A stretch of DNA of 64,000 bases from Atriophallophorus winterbourni (taxonomy: Eukaryota; Platyhelminthes; Trematoda; Plagiorchiida; Microphallidae), in contig JACCGJ010020012.1 of the NCBI GenBank assembly GCA_013407085.1, forward strand, positions 16,910 through 80,909, given 5' to 3'. How positions within the stretch are numbered: position 1 is the first letter of the stretch; each line of letters starts with the position of its first letter. A program made the position numbers and the translations under genes. Below the pieces are notes generated by a model. That model was given only the letters and a program-made list of their open reading frames with translations, was not told the DNA's origin and ran no database searches. Shown here in pieces: positions 11,151-24,137 of the stretch.

Positions 11151-13700
11151 TAGGTAGAACATTTTTACGAGCGTTATTATTTAAAGCAGGTAAATTTTAG
11201 TGTTTCTGGTTTTCAGCTGACTTCTTAACGTGTTGGTGGAGAGAAATAACTGTTCCTATTTAAAGCATCGGTTTTATGTAGGTGCTTCCTAAAGAGAGTC
11301 CAGATAATGTATCTAGGTCTCGATCGTCGAATGTGTCAAACAGACAAAAGGAAAAATTTGGCATTTTTGAGTGCTTCTCAGCATCCTTCAACTTAAGGGA
11401 CTTTCTGGCGCTCGATTAGATTTTTAGCGACTTCATTTCCTTGTTTTTATATTTGCTTTTCCCTAGTTCGTATTAACAGCGGTAAGCGAAATTCGGGTCA
11501 AAATATTCCCAAGATTTGCATTCTATACAGAATTATTAAAAGTTTGATCTTCATCTGGTACTTTAGGTCGTTACGAGGAGGTAAGCGATTATGCGAGATA
11601 GAGTTTTAAATTTGCTAAAGACCTTTATGAAATGAGATTACATCAATAGGATATGTCAACTCGTGAGATATAATAAGGCTAATTTAGGTCTAAATTTCAA
11701 CACAAGGGGTGGTTTTTACAATGGATCTGCTGCTATTTTCTACTTAAAGAATGCTCGTCAATTTTTGGCAAACATTTCAATGATTGTGACGACATAATGT
11801 AATTTGTCCTACCTTTTCCTACCCTCAATTCAATGTGTGTATTATCAAAATTCACTTTACAATCTTGAATCCACCTATGCGTTTCAAGAATGTCATTAAC
11901 AATGAAGCATGAAATATTCAGTTGCAGTTCATTCGATTGTTATCTCTTAAGATATAAGCTCTACTCAGAACTCAATAGAAATTCTCGTATACTGGTAAAG
12001 AACTATCGAAGTGGTTTTCTTAAAGGAGGTCTATTCTGCAGTTAATGAATAATTGCCCGATTGTTGAATTTATTATACAAGTTCTTGAAAGGACACTGTA
12101 CGATATAATATGCGAATATTTTATTATATATTCCCTGTTTAATACCAAACAAATTGAGTATTCGGAGTATTACACATATGCTTGTAAATCATGAATTTGG
12201 AACGATTAAATAGTGAGGAAATATTTTATAAGCTTGCCAATTTCAAAATCGTTGAGTTGCAGTTGTCTACAAAGAAAACCATCTCACAGCATTAGGAGAA
12301 TCCTTGTTTAAAAGCGATATCATTATGAAGTTATCATAAATAGTACTTATGTAAGACATCAAAAGATAATTGGATTACACTCTTTTAAATTCAGCAATAT
12401 CCATCAATTTTTTCAATGGGATTGGCACAAAATGTCAAAACCTTGATTTAATTATTTTCAAACTAGGTCAAGGTTAAAATTTCAAATCTTTGACTCCGAG
12501 TAGCGTGTGGATCATTGTTCTCGGATAACTACATACGAGAGATAGAACAATTGCATTCAAGCACGAGGGAGCAAAGGAAGTATTATATTCATTTTCTTTG
12601 AACCAAATATCTATACGCATTTTTTAAATTATGAGTGGTTTTGCCATCACAAAAGCACATTGATTTTGCATATGCTATAATTAATTCTGTCTGTCGTAAA
12701 AAAGATAAATAATGTACATTCTGAGCCCTGCAAATTAGAATATAATGAGGTTATACTCTTCCACTCATTAACAGGGCTATGTGCAATATACTAAAAGTAT
12801 CAGTGGTAGCCATTCCGAGGAGTATATTGCTGAGTGTATAATGCTACCCCTAATTTCTCTCTTAATTTAGCAGAGGGCGATGATTTTACGTTCACATTCA
12901 AGTTCAAGCTTATTTGATTCAAATACAGATATACAAATGTGCTTTCTTAAAATCTCGTTGTAATAAGCACCATGTTGGAATGAGAATTGCTTTTGAAACA
13001 TCAATTGGTATCATTAGAAGGAATTTATTAATATAAATCTTATTGAATATCCTATTGATGTTAGAAAATCTGATCGAATGCCAGAAATTAATTGGAAAAT
13101 ATCAAATCACGTATGAACGTTCCTCACTACGAATTTCCTTTAGATCATCCACAGAAAAGTGGCACTATAAAAAATTCCTATCCACGAAATAATTTCTATT
13201 TACAGAAAATTTTGATTGGAATAAGTTGGATAATGTTCTGGCTAACGTTTTACTCCTGACAAAAAAATTGTCAGACCAAGTGTGATAATCAGGACAGCGA
13301 AAAAGTATAATAGCAGTCCATCGATTAATTCTGCTTCTACTTTACAGCAAACAGCCAATATTCGGACAAGGGTGTATCGCGTTACGTAGGCATGAACCAT
13401 ATCATTGGTCAGTTTGCCAAATACGTGGTTTATATACCTTAATCTGGCACACGCGAACAGGATCAAGGCGGGTGACACCTAAAACTTGCTTTAACCGGAA
13501 ACGGTCAAAACGGATACCGGCTAGCATTCAAAAAGATTTATGAAACAGGGATATCCATAATTTAATTCACAGCACTCATGCGAACCTAAAACGCATTAGT
13601 TATGTGCTTCTACGCGTGTAGGACACGATGTCAACCAAATGCGACCGTGTTCACTCGTATTAGATTCATGTAGATACACACTGTTGTAGGCGAAATCGAA
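11150..13700. other. Intergenic, AT-rich, nothing recognised
   Basis: There is no frame with family features. The 78-codon frame at 13478-13242 (-) has hydrophobic stretches but lacks a recognisable domain. Confidence 0.45.
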
Positions 13701-13704
13701 GACT

Positions 13705-13900
13705 AATCCTGGTAATGCCATCGTGACGTGACACCCTCTAGGCTTACCATAGGCTGTTTTGCAGTGAAATAGTAACAGATGTGGTGGGTTGACTGCTACT
13801 TAATCAAGCCCACTGTCCGGGCTAATACACTTGATCTGAATAAGCTTCGGTGTCAGAAGCGAAGCGTTGCCAAAACGTGCTCTATAGTATTGCAGTCAAA
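13705..13900 (-). repeat. Repeat family A copy
   Basis: TAATCCTGGTAATGCC, ATAGGCTGTTTTGCAGTGAA, AGATGTGGTGGGTTGACTGC and AAGCTTCGGTGTCAGAAGCG align with the complement of the 62694 copy. The CTGATGA block reads CTGAATA here. Confidence 0.6.
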
Positions 13901-14137
13901 TTACTCGGCAGTATTAAAGTACGATCGGCCGCAAACGTAATATTTAATTTCACATTAATTGTGTTGATGAGCAAAGTATAATTTCAATACCGTTTTTAAA
14001 ATTCAACTTGACATCGTTCACACAATACTCTGAAGGTTTAAACCGGAATGTAATCTTGATAGTCTGCTTGACGAACAAAGCGGCTATTCGCAAAAATTCG
14101 TCGCCGAACAAAGGCATCGTCATATATCCCTTATTCG

Positions 14138-16055
14138 CTAGATACTATTAAGGTAGACATTACTGTGGATGGTTTGAAATCTGAAGCCATTGTTAAGAAA
14201 AGTCGGATTAGAAAATGGTTGACAGAGCGAAATTTGGCGAATGCTATGCACAGGGTCGCCAGAACTGATTCGACCTGGGCAAACGTTCAGGAATTGCAGA
14301 ATCAAGTCACAAAGCTCATCCGAGAGAACAAACAATATCACCGGCTGAAGCTGGCAGTAAAAATGCAGCGAAATCCCTAACTCTGAAGCTGAAACCCGGT
14401 GATTTTCTGATCATGACAGATAACGGACTAACCGATTCTGTGCTGAATCCGCTAACGCTCGCGCTAGTTTTTATTCACGAATTTTCGACCCAATTGATGT
14501 ATTAAAGTCATCAGAATTTTCAGCACCAATTGTGCCGGAGACTATATGCGATATATGCATCCATTTTGAAATAGTGCCGCACCATCTACGCGGGTTGAAT
14601 ATCAAAAATTCCCCGGGAGCTGACGGAATCACACCTGCAATCCTAAAGTCATGCGGCAATCAATTGTGTGAACCACTTTGTGATTTATTTAATCGCTCTT
14701 TGAGGGAAGGTGTTGTACCGACTGACAGTAAGAGAGAAATCATAACACCCGTCTACAAAGGTGGAACTCGTTTTGACCCGTAAAATTCTCGCCGTGTTAC
14801 ATTCCTCCCAGTGGTCTCAAAGGTTATGAAGCGAATTGTGTTCGAAAGAATTGTGAGTCATCTCGAAGCCCGAAACTTGTCGTTGGTGCTAGACCAACCC
14901 ACTGGAGACTATGGACGACTGGAAACAGGCAGTGGATGAGGGTGGTTGCGTGCATGTGTGTAACGTGGATATATCAAAGGCGGTAGATCGCGTGGACCAT
15001 TCTATACCCCTGAGTAAGCTACCCGATGTTGGTATTAATGGGTGCCTTCTTACCTGGCTGAGAAGTTACCTTCTCGATCGCGAATCACTTAAAGCGTAGA
15101 CTGTTTGCGCTAACAAAGCGATTTGGATATATTGAACAGCTGGTCACAGCGAAACAAACATTCATTCAACTTCCGAAAGTACAAAATGTTGCTATTAAGC
15201 AAAAATTTCCCAGTCTCATACAACATTGGATCGGAACCACTGGAATGGACAACAAAAGAATAGGACCTCGGCGTATGGATTAGTGTAAGTCTTAAAAAAG
15301 CATGCAATGCGAAGCAGTGTAGAACCGAGCTAGCTGCATGCTATTTATGCTTCGGCGTACTTTCGGACATTTTCCCCGTGAAACATTCACCATGCACATA
15401 AATACGTATATTAACCCTGTGATGGATTACTCATTGCAAGCTTGGGCACTATTGCTACAAAATTACATCAAGCTGCTCGATAGGATTTATCAAAGAGCAA
15501 CCGAAATGGTTGTCTGTCTCCGCAAAGTACCATATGAGAATCCAATTGTGCATCTTAATTTGGATACACTGCTTCGCAAACGGGTTCGATTTGATCTGAT
15601 CCGAACTTACACAATATTGAACTCAAAGATGCACCCTCTGAGGCATGTATTTCGCCTCCGGTTAAGCCAGGTCACACGTACTCACCCACTGTCATTTGAT
15701 ATTCCAGATGCACACCGTAACTGCCGTCGGTTTTTTTATTAGGTGCAACTCCCTACCGTCAGATGTTGTACGCTCATCTAGTGAAAGGATTTTCAGAAAC
15801 AAATTTGATATATTTTCGCGCAGTAATTCCACCCTACATCCCGTTTATATAACATGATGTTTATCTAAAAGAATATTTTTTTCCATCATACCGAGACAAT
15901 ACATGACAATTTTTCTAACTACACAACTGTCGATCTTCCTAATGTCTCAATTTATTGGGTATATATATTTATGGTCCATATACGAATATCCTGTGGTGTT
16001 GTACAGCTACGAGCTTTTTGATACCATAAATTCTTGAATCTTATATCTTGAATAT
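14138..16055 (+). mobile_element. CR1-like element with the RT active site deleted
   Basis: The linker before RT (ANVQELQNQVTKLIRENKQY) is followed by LRGLNIKNSPGADGITPAIL (14589-14648) and SKREIITPVYKGGT. VDISKAVDRVDHSIPLSKLP and LTWLRSYLLDRES come next. At about 15099 the code jumps to the region after YADD (DILNSWSQRNKHSFNFRKCK-like). The C-terminal block DYSLQAW, YQRATEMV and CNSLPSDVV (about 15745) completes it. The 3' end carries ACCATAAATTCTTGAATC (about 16022-16040), the tail motif shared with the other CR1 copies. Confidence 0.75.
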
Positions 16056-16059
16056 ACCT

Positions 16060-17750
16060 CCGTGTTCCGACTCGAAGACAGTGATCGCCTTTCTGTCTCT
16101 AAGAAAAGTGAGGTCCTGTCTGATCTTGATGTAGATGTGGAGACGGTTAGACTCCTGTTGAAACAGTTAGACACACAATCAGAGCCAGGACTAGACGGTA
16201 TTCATCCGTTGGATTTACGAGCACTATCAGGTGTGTTTTGCGATCCGCTGGTCAGGGTTTTTTTTTAAATTGTAACATTAGGGGTCTTTCTACAGGAATG
16301 GAAGCATGTTATTATTAAATCTATGTTTAAGAGCCGTGACCCTAGTAGTCTCGTTAAGTACAGGCTGGTCAAGCTGACTTCTGTGATCGGTAAAGTTTTA
16401 GAGAAGTTGATCAAGAGGAAAATAGAGCACTTTTGGGTGTGGACGTTGTTATCCACAACAAGATGGATTAACTAAAAATCGCTCATGCGTAAGAAATCTG
16501 CTCCTGACGAGAGAAAGTTGGTGTGCTTTGGCTGATTCTGGTCAAGCGGTCGACGTCATTTTTATCGACTTCAGTAAGAAGTTCGACAGTGTGCCCCAAC
16601 GCCGATCGCTCGTCAAGCTGGAGGGTCGGGTAGTCAAGGGTGTTTTCCTAAGTGGATCAATGAATTAATCTCAGTGCGGTCAAACCGTGTAGAGGTGAAT
16701 TGAGTTTAGTCGTTAGAGATGTTAGCAACCTGCGGAATGCCGCAGGGATCTGTCCTTGGTCCACTGTTATTCAAACTTTTCGGAATGACATTTCGGACGC
16801 GGTAGCCATGGATTGTATTTTATTCTCTGATGATCTGAAACTGTTGGCCTCTGTCAGTTCCTGCGATGGCTACAAGCAACGGCAACAAGCAGTTGATATC
16901 TTAGTCAGCTTTACACATCGCTGGTCACTGCATAAAAATGAGGAAAAGACAGTCGTCATGCGCATATGCTCCGATGACACTACTGTTAAATACCTGGGAA
17001 GTAAGTCTTTTTGAGTGGTGACGGTCGAAAAACACTTAAGGGTTCTGGTTATCGATTCCTTGAAATTGAAGGCTAATATTTGTAGGAGAATGGGCTGGGT
17101 TACCAGCATGCTCTGAGCGATTCGCCTTTCATTTGCGACGATTAGCCCGCAAATGTTCGTCCTCTGTTAAAATATGGGCTACCTGTTGCATTTTCTCAGT
17201 CAAAAGGCGAATGCGACTCCTTGGATAGAGTAGAAAGGAGGGGGACTAAGATGGATCAATGGTTCAATGGTTCAACTCGCGTACGAGGATAGAAGGAGCT
17301 TACTGAAACCTTACCCCCTAGAACTTCGAAGGAAAAGGTTTGACCTGCTCCTGACATGTCACATTTTTTTCGGTCAAAATGGAGACGACTTCCTCCGGTA
17401 CTTCCGATAAGTAGGTTAGTAGAGTACTAGTGGGTATGTCCTTAAGTTGCAGAAGCCTATAAGGCAAAAGCTGAGTAATGCGATCACGCTATCCACGCAA
17501 ATGGTGAACACTTTAAACTCTCTACTAAAAGGACTCCTGTCTCAACCAGCTATTGAGAAGCGCGTCGCATCAGCACTTGTGGAGACGGATGGAACTGATC
17601 TCCGGAGTGATGTAGTGGTGAAACTCTACTCTCTGGACTTGCCTTGTCAGCAGAATTTACCTATGTTTAATGATGTGATAAAGCTTAGACTGGATTTTAT
17701 CATTTCTGCTTTCGATTCAGAAGAAAGAAAATAATCATGAAGACGAAGAA
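16060..17750 (+). mobile_element. CR1-like element, RT to C-terminus
   Basis: It encodes EPGLDGIHPLDLRALSG, WKHVIIKSMFKSRDPSSLVK, YRLVKLTSVIGKVLEKLIKR, a palm with LFSDDLKLLAS (16820-16852; the YADD motif reads FSDD), KYLG, then FDLLLTCHIFFG and LKLQKPIRQKLS. QMVNTLNSLLKGLLSQPAIE (about 17492-17550) ends it, the CR1 'VVN.WNSLPE.VV' block. It begins within about ten bases of the tail of the previous CR1 copy. Frames shift at least four times. Confidence 0.75.
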
Positions 17751-18469
17751 AGCGTAAAATGTGCTAAAAAATTATCCGATTCAGCAACTGACGATCTAGT
17801 GTAAACAATGAATCTTATTGTCGAAATCGAAACATGCGTGTGCTCTCTGTCTACTCCGAATGTTTCAAATAAAGTGTAGGTGTTTTGTCTGAAGATATAA
17901 TTTTTTGTTTAGATATTTAGAAATAAAATGTTTCTAGCAACGACCTTGACAAAGTTTTGCACTTTCAAATTTTAATAATTTAATTATTAATTAGAAAAAA
18001 TATAACAGGTTAGGAAAATCAATTTTTCGTTATAATAAACGTGTATTGTACACTAGAAAGTTTCGAAAAAACCACCGGTACACATGAAATTGTGTATTAT
18101 GTCTATTTAATTCAGTTTTTTCTTTAAAATGATCAGACTTAAACGGCAATCATTTTATTGTGAATTACTGGAACCACTTGGTTTCAAAAATCTAATTTTT
18201 GAATCGTTGCACTATTTTAGTTCTGCAACGATGCTTTTCCAAGATAAATTGATTAGTAAACTAACGTGTGATCATTTAGATGAAGCTTATTCTTTATTTT
18301 ATGAATGATTTAAAAGTGCAGTATTCCTATGCAGACCTATTAGAATAGTCCTTATTAGGGATATAAAAATCACATAGTATTTTTTTAAAACGCGATTAAG
18401 CAATTTATTCGTGAAGTGTTTTCAAAATCTCCCTGTTGATTTCAAACTCATAATATTTAACGCTAGTGA

Positions 18470-19365
18470 GCAAGATCAAATTCCTTGGTCAAAACAATTT
18501 ATCGCCTTCCAGCATCACAGTGGGGTTGAATCAGTAGATTATTTCACATCCCTCGGTTCAACAATTGCGGATAACTTCTCGCTAGATACGGAGATTGATA
18601 AGCGGATTGGCAGAGCAGCTGTTATTTTTTCCCGATTGAACTCTCGTGTTTGGGGTAACCGCAAGCTGACTGTGAAGACAGAGATGATGTTGTACAGCAG
18701 CTTTACTGTACGGCTGTGAAACCTGGACCACCCACGCAAGACACGAACGGAAGCTGAATGCTTTCCATCTACGTAGCAACCGTCGTATCTTGAACATATC
18801 GTGGATGGACAGAGTGACTAATGCTGAAGTGCTTTCAAAAGGTGGTCTACAGAGCATGTTCACCCAATTGCCACAGCGCCGCCTGCGGTGGCTTGGTCAT
18901 GTCTATAGAATGGAAAATGGTCGTATTCCGAAAGATCTACTCTACGGTGAGTTGCAATTAGGAAGTCGACCATTGGGCAGACCGCACTTGCGGTACAAAG
19001 ATGTTTGCAAAAGAAATATGGGAGCTCTTGACATTGACCCCGCAAGCTGGGAAGAACTTGCAATTGACCGCTCACTTTGGAGGCATTGTGTAAAGCGTCG
19101 ACTGCAAGCCGGGGAGGAGCAAATACAGCTCTTGGCTGCTGAACGCAGATCACGCGGCCGGCGTGCAACTGATGCAATACAACAGAGTTCTCACTATTGT
19201 TGCCAGCGCTGCAGGAGAGATTGTTCCTCCCGAATCAGACTGTTTAGGTACTCAAGAATCTGTAGAAGATAAAAATTCATGCGATTGTGATGTACATCCA
19301 TGGTTGACATCGACCGAAGGAGGCCAACACAGTGGTCTAAATTCCTTATGCTGCGCTTCATAGAA
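18470..19365 (+). mobile_element. 5'-truncated RTE-like retrotransposon, 3' third of ORF
   Basis: It encodes YFTSLGSTIADNFSLDTEID, IGRAAVIFSRLNSRVWGNRK and HARHERKLNAFHLRSNRRIL (the last frame begins after a break near 18718). RRLRWLGHVYRMENGRIPKD, RPLGRPHLRYKDVCKRNM and RSLWRHCVKRRLQ then follow to a stop. This is the C-terminal domain of RTE-type ORFs. It is 5'-truncated, as usual for target-primed insertion, and among the least decayed pieces in the window. Confidence 0.85.
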
Positions 19366-19369
19366 AACA

Positions 19370-22300
19370 GAGAATCAAAACATTTTGTTTTAACTTAGTT
19401 TTGGAAGATATTCGATTTTGTATTTAGAATGATAAGGTGAAACTAGACATAAGTTTAAGGAGCATATTTCAATACTCGATTAATTCATTTGCAAGATGCA
19501 GAATCATGTTATATAAATGTTGTCAATTCAATATAGGCCATGTGAAAGCAAAATAAAACTTTCAAGATATTAGGATTCATGAAATATGTGAACATATATT
19601 TTTCAGGATTGACAAAGATGTGTTGTTTATTGATTTCTCTGTAAAAGGACAACAAAATTATGTCAATCAATAGGTCAAACAATGTTTTTATTCCCTTTAA
19701 AATTAGTGTTACTTCAGCATAGCATGGAAAGCGTGTATAATTTCTGAAAAGCATTGAAAGTTAGCAGAAATAAATAAATTACAGAAACGATCATTACTAA
19801 AAAGCTCGTTAACAAACGTGATGTAGGAAAAAGTTAGAGTAATGAAAGAATAAATTCGAGGAAGCAAAGGATCACATGGAAAATTTTGAAACTCTAGTCC
19901 TGGATCTTCTGAACAAGATAAAAGACTTTGGGTTTATTATTGTTATTCATTTTAGTGTAATTCACTTCATACGGACATTAAATGGTTAATATATTGAACG
20001 AGCATCGAAAATATATATGTTTAAATGCTTTTTGGAAGCGCTTACCACTGCATATTTAACTTTGAATTATTCTAGTATAACTTTGTTCATATGACAAGAT
20101 AGTTTAAACTGTTTTATTCTAAATCATATTAAGGGTATATAATTCTCATAGCAGGGGTTCTACACGAGGAAAAATTACAGAGAATTCTCAGCCCACAGGC
20201 AGACCAAGTAAAGCATGCCATTATCCATTTTTCCGTTATGAAAACTAGGGCTTCTCCAATAATGATATGTCTGGCATCATTGCTTTTATAGGCAAGGCAA
20301 TAATGCAGTTATAGTGCGTTTAGATTACGCATATCGAAATATTTGCAATCGTTGAACGTTGACATTCTTTAAATTTTTCTGGAGGAGCAGTACTTCATTA
20401 ACCAGAGGTTGTTTGTAATCATGTGTCGAACATTGGAGCGCCGTGCTCTTAATTTGCCATTGAGCTTTCAATGCGCAAACGCAATGAGAAAACAAATATG
20501 TTTTTAATAATAATAATAATACGGTTACTTAAACATTGTTAGGAGTCAATGAAATGGTCTATAATGCAATGATCAATTGAAATATTTAGAATGTATAATT
20601 TCTTCGAGTTTTGTGACTATTTGAATATGAAGCAGTTTTGCATATTTAATGGTTTCGGAATAATTTTTTAAATTTACAGTCTTTTGTACGTTTGTATCAC
20701 GCAACTATCACAGTGAAATATTAGTGTACCATGTCAAAAAATGTGAGAGCACAGTGATCTTACTCTGATGTTTAATCTCTGATTTCTATATCATTATTAG
20801 TCAGGGTAATGTGACAGTACCTTAACTCAAATGCAATTATTTATTGTGCGATCATTTACCTAGGTAAAGGCTTGTGATTTTGTAATTATCAATATCAAAT
20901 TCATCATGCATAGTACTGTGGAGTGATTTTGGGTGATCAACCACCCGAAATAGTTCGTGGGTTCCAAGCCAGAATAATGCTTCGATTTTAGAAACTCACC
21001 CAAAATGTGTTAATTTTTTCATTGGATATTACTCAATTCAATACAACATTGGGTTAGTTGTATGCCATCCATACAAACAGTTTTGAATCACCTAGCATAA
21101 CTGTCTTTGAAAAGTAAAATGTGTTTTTCTAGAAATCAATTTTATTTAAACACAAAAATCATTTTTGGTCTGAATTCTAGATTCCTTAAGACATGAGTTT
21201 ATAATTATGAAGTTGATGGAATTATTTTTAATTAATGTATTTTTTTCTCAAAATGAAATCAAAAGGTTGAATTTGAAGTTTGTTCGCCATTCAGATTTAT
21301 CACTTGCTTTATGTTTATTCAAACGTATGCAAAGAGTGACAGGAAACTTAATTCATGATTGTTCAAAACAAATTAAAACGCGTTCAAATGCAAATGCCAG
21401 TCCAGTTGTGGATAAGTAATCTTAAGTGCCTCTCAATTCATCTCACGTTTTACGGTGCTTTTTAGTAGAAACCGTATGACATTCACTGAGATTCGAATTT
21501 CAATCTCGATGCAATTATAGCGTTTTTCTAGCATATGATACTAAGATCAACCAATCGCAAATTTGGGTAAATTCCGATGTGTGTGTGTCAGTTTGCTTCT
21601 ATTCTATGCATCCATGAAACTGTATATCTTTCAACACTCCTTATTGTTAGGAAAATTAACGTATTCTTTATGACGAACGGTTGAAATCCTTATGGGACAA
21701 TCCAGATTGATTATCTAATATTTTGTGCTGACCATTTAAAACTTCTCATGCGAATTTATTGTCCTTCTTAGTCGAAGTTGAGTGATTAATGTGCATGAAT
21801 CACCAGTTTTAAATGATATGAGATAAAATTTATTTTTTTAAATTTACATCAAATTTTGGCTGCAAACGTGATTCCCTTGATAACAGCAAGATAAGGTTAT
21901 AAATTGGTGTAAACAGCACCGATTTCCCTAGTACCTCGAAGTAGATCCACTAATTTTCGACAATTCAAACAATATATAATACAGAGAAAATATCTGCTAA
22001 ACTTTTTAAAAGATGAGCGGTTCTGTGATTCTTCTTAAAGCGTCTTCCACTAAGAACTATGAATTCATAAAAAATTCCAAATTCAAATGATATCATTAAC
22101 AGCTATATAGCGCATGGTTTGACACATAGTCATCGACCTATGAAGTTAGAACCGTAACAGAAGCTGGTCATGATATTTTCTCTGTTGACGCGTTTCGCAT
22201 AAAGGAGATTCCAATCTCTAAGTAATTGCAGACTTTCCCTAATATTGAAATGGCAAATCTCTCCGTTTATTTCAATTTCGAATGAACCATTCAGGCTACA

Positions 22301-22985
22301 ATAAATGAGTAAGAGCGTGTGAATGATTTAAAAGTTTAACTTGAGCCGCACTGTAAGATCTCAGTGTTAGAGTATAAATTTTCGCCTTTGGAATTGCAAA
22401 TTCTTTTAACATGCGACAAAATTACCTGCGCGATTAATATTTACATTGAAATTCAGCGGTAAGATTTCTATCATCGGTCTCCTGAATATTCCATTAAACT
22501 TTTACAAGATAATACATGCTGGACTAAAACTGTGTCGTTTTAAGTTACACAGCAAACACACACTTAGATAATTTTTGTACTAGTCCATACGAGATATTGC
22601 ATGTTAAGTTAGTTAGTCTATTGCTTGAATTCTCCAACCGAAACAAGGATCTGACGATAATCAAAATCTCAGCATTTGTTGAAGCTGCATTTATTGCGTT
22701 ATTTTATCACATTGCGTTGTAACACCATACCGAAAACCTATCATAGTGATTCTAGGGAAAAAACTCAAAATTACGTTCACATTTACGTCAAAGCATCACC
22801 GTTTATGAGAAAGTCCAGTGCTATTTGCGGTTTCTTTAGAGCAGAGGTAATGTTTTTTATTCAAAGAAGGCAGTTTGCAATTCAATCCTACACCCTGAAA
22901 CATGCAATACGAATTCCGAATATGAAATTGGCAAATGAGCCGTGCATAAAGATTACGAAAAACGTTGGTTTGAAACGTTCCTGTT
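19370..22985. other. Intergenic, AT-rich, nothing recognised
   Basis: This is the longest stretch without a recognised gene or element. Frames are short and of low complexity (for example 19754-19509 and 21207-21419). I see no repeat shared with the rest of the window. Confidence 0.45.
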
Positions 22986-22989
22986 AAAA

Positions 22990-23660
22990 ACTCATTTGTC
23001 TCCACATAATTTCCTGAGTCGAACCTATGTAGTCCTGCTTAGGCATCGGGCTGTACACCGATATAACTTGCTCGGTTCTCTGAGACTATCCGATTCGGAA
23101 TTGATTGTTTCGTTGAGATTTTCTACCTTTTTGCTAGGTATTTACCCAGTCCCGTTAAACCTCTTATGTCTGGGGCAACCGCAATTTGACCGTGATATTA
23201 AAGATGATGGCAAACGTTTTTGCGTGCTGAATGCTTTATTTTACTGCGTTGAAACCTACATATTTCCGCAAAACACAGAACACTAAATGCTTTGTATTTA
23301 AGCTGCACACGTCGAAATTTTACATATAGTGACTGAACAAAGTAACAATGTTGAAAGAATTATTCAAGTTGACCTGTTGAGCGTGTTTAACCTTCTACGC
23401 CAGCACCTCTTCTAAGCTCGCGATGGGTATATATTGCTCTTGTCTGATAAACCTAGATCACGCCATGAGAGTGCAACTACTGCTGAACGGCCGATTACTG
23501 TCTATCGCTCTCAGCGCTGTGGGAGAGAAAGTGTTTCCCGAATCCAACTGTTCATTCTTTTAAAAATGTTTGGAGCGTAGAACAATCGTGCTCTTATTAT
23601 GTACATCAGTGATCGACGCCAGACAAATTAGAGACAACAATATATCCAAGTCGTTTTATG
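22990..23660 (+). mobile_element. RTE-like 3' remnant
   Basis: GGGGCAACCGCAATTTGACC (about 23173-23192) is the nucleotide counterpart of the WGNRKLTV block in the copy at 18470. TGCGTTGAAACC matches its CETW code. The 3' region at 23450-23660 aligns with 19160-19340 and 53530-53700 (CAGCGCTGTGGGAGAGA, GATGTACATC-like blocks). No reading frame survives. Confidence 0.6.
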
Positions 23661-24137
23661 TCTCCCTATTTTTCTGTTACCTCCCTCGTACAATCCCAAT
23701 ACATATCATGTAATGTTGGCAACTGGTTATCGGTCCTGATTATCGGATGTTCGCTAAACAAACGAGAATTGAGTCTGTAGATCCGATGCTGAATTTTATT
23801 TGTACGATAAATTCCAGAGTTAGGTAGTCCGATTTACTGTATGATTTTATTTAACATTTATTTTTTTCTTGTGATAATAATACTTGATGAATTACCACTA
23901 AAAATACATTGTTAAGTCAATAATTCTTTTAGACAGACCTCGAAATATATGAAAAGCATTTGTAGCTGCATTCCTATAGTATCACAGGGTAACATAATTA
24001 GATGAAATTCAAAAGTGGTTGTAATTTTTGAGTGATAATTATTATCTCATGAGTAATCAAACGCTATAAATCAAATGTTCTCACTTGTTTAATGATTTAT
24101 CCACAGAATGATGCGGTCGTAATATAAACATCTAAAA

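Noticed and set aside
18860..19177. 105-codon - frame
   Set aside because: Antisense shadow of the RTE C-terminal code at 18790-19272.
22676..23286. Two overlapping + frames of 103 and 114 codons
   Set aside because: The first has no family features. The second overlaps an RTE remnant read in the wrong frame.
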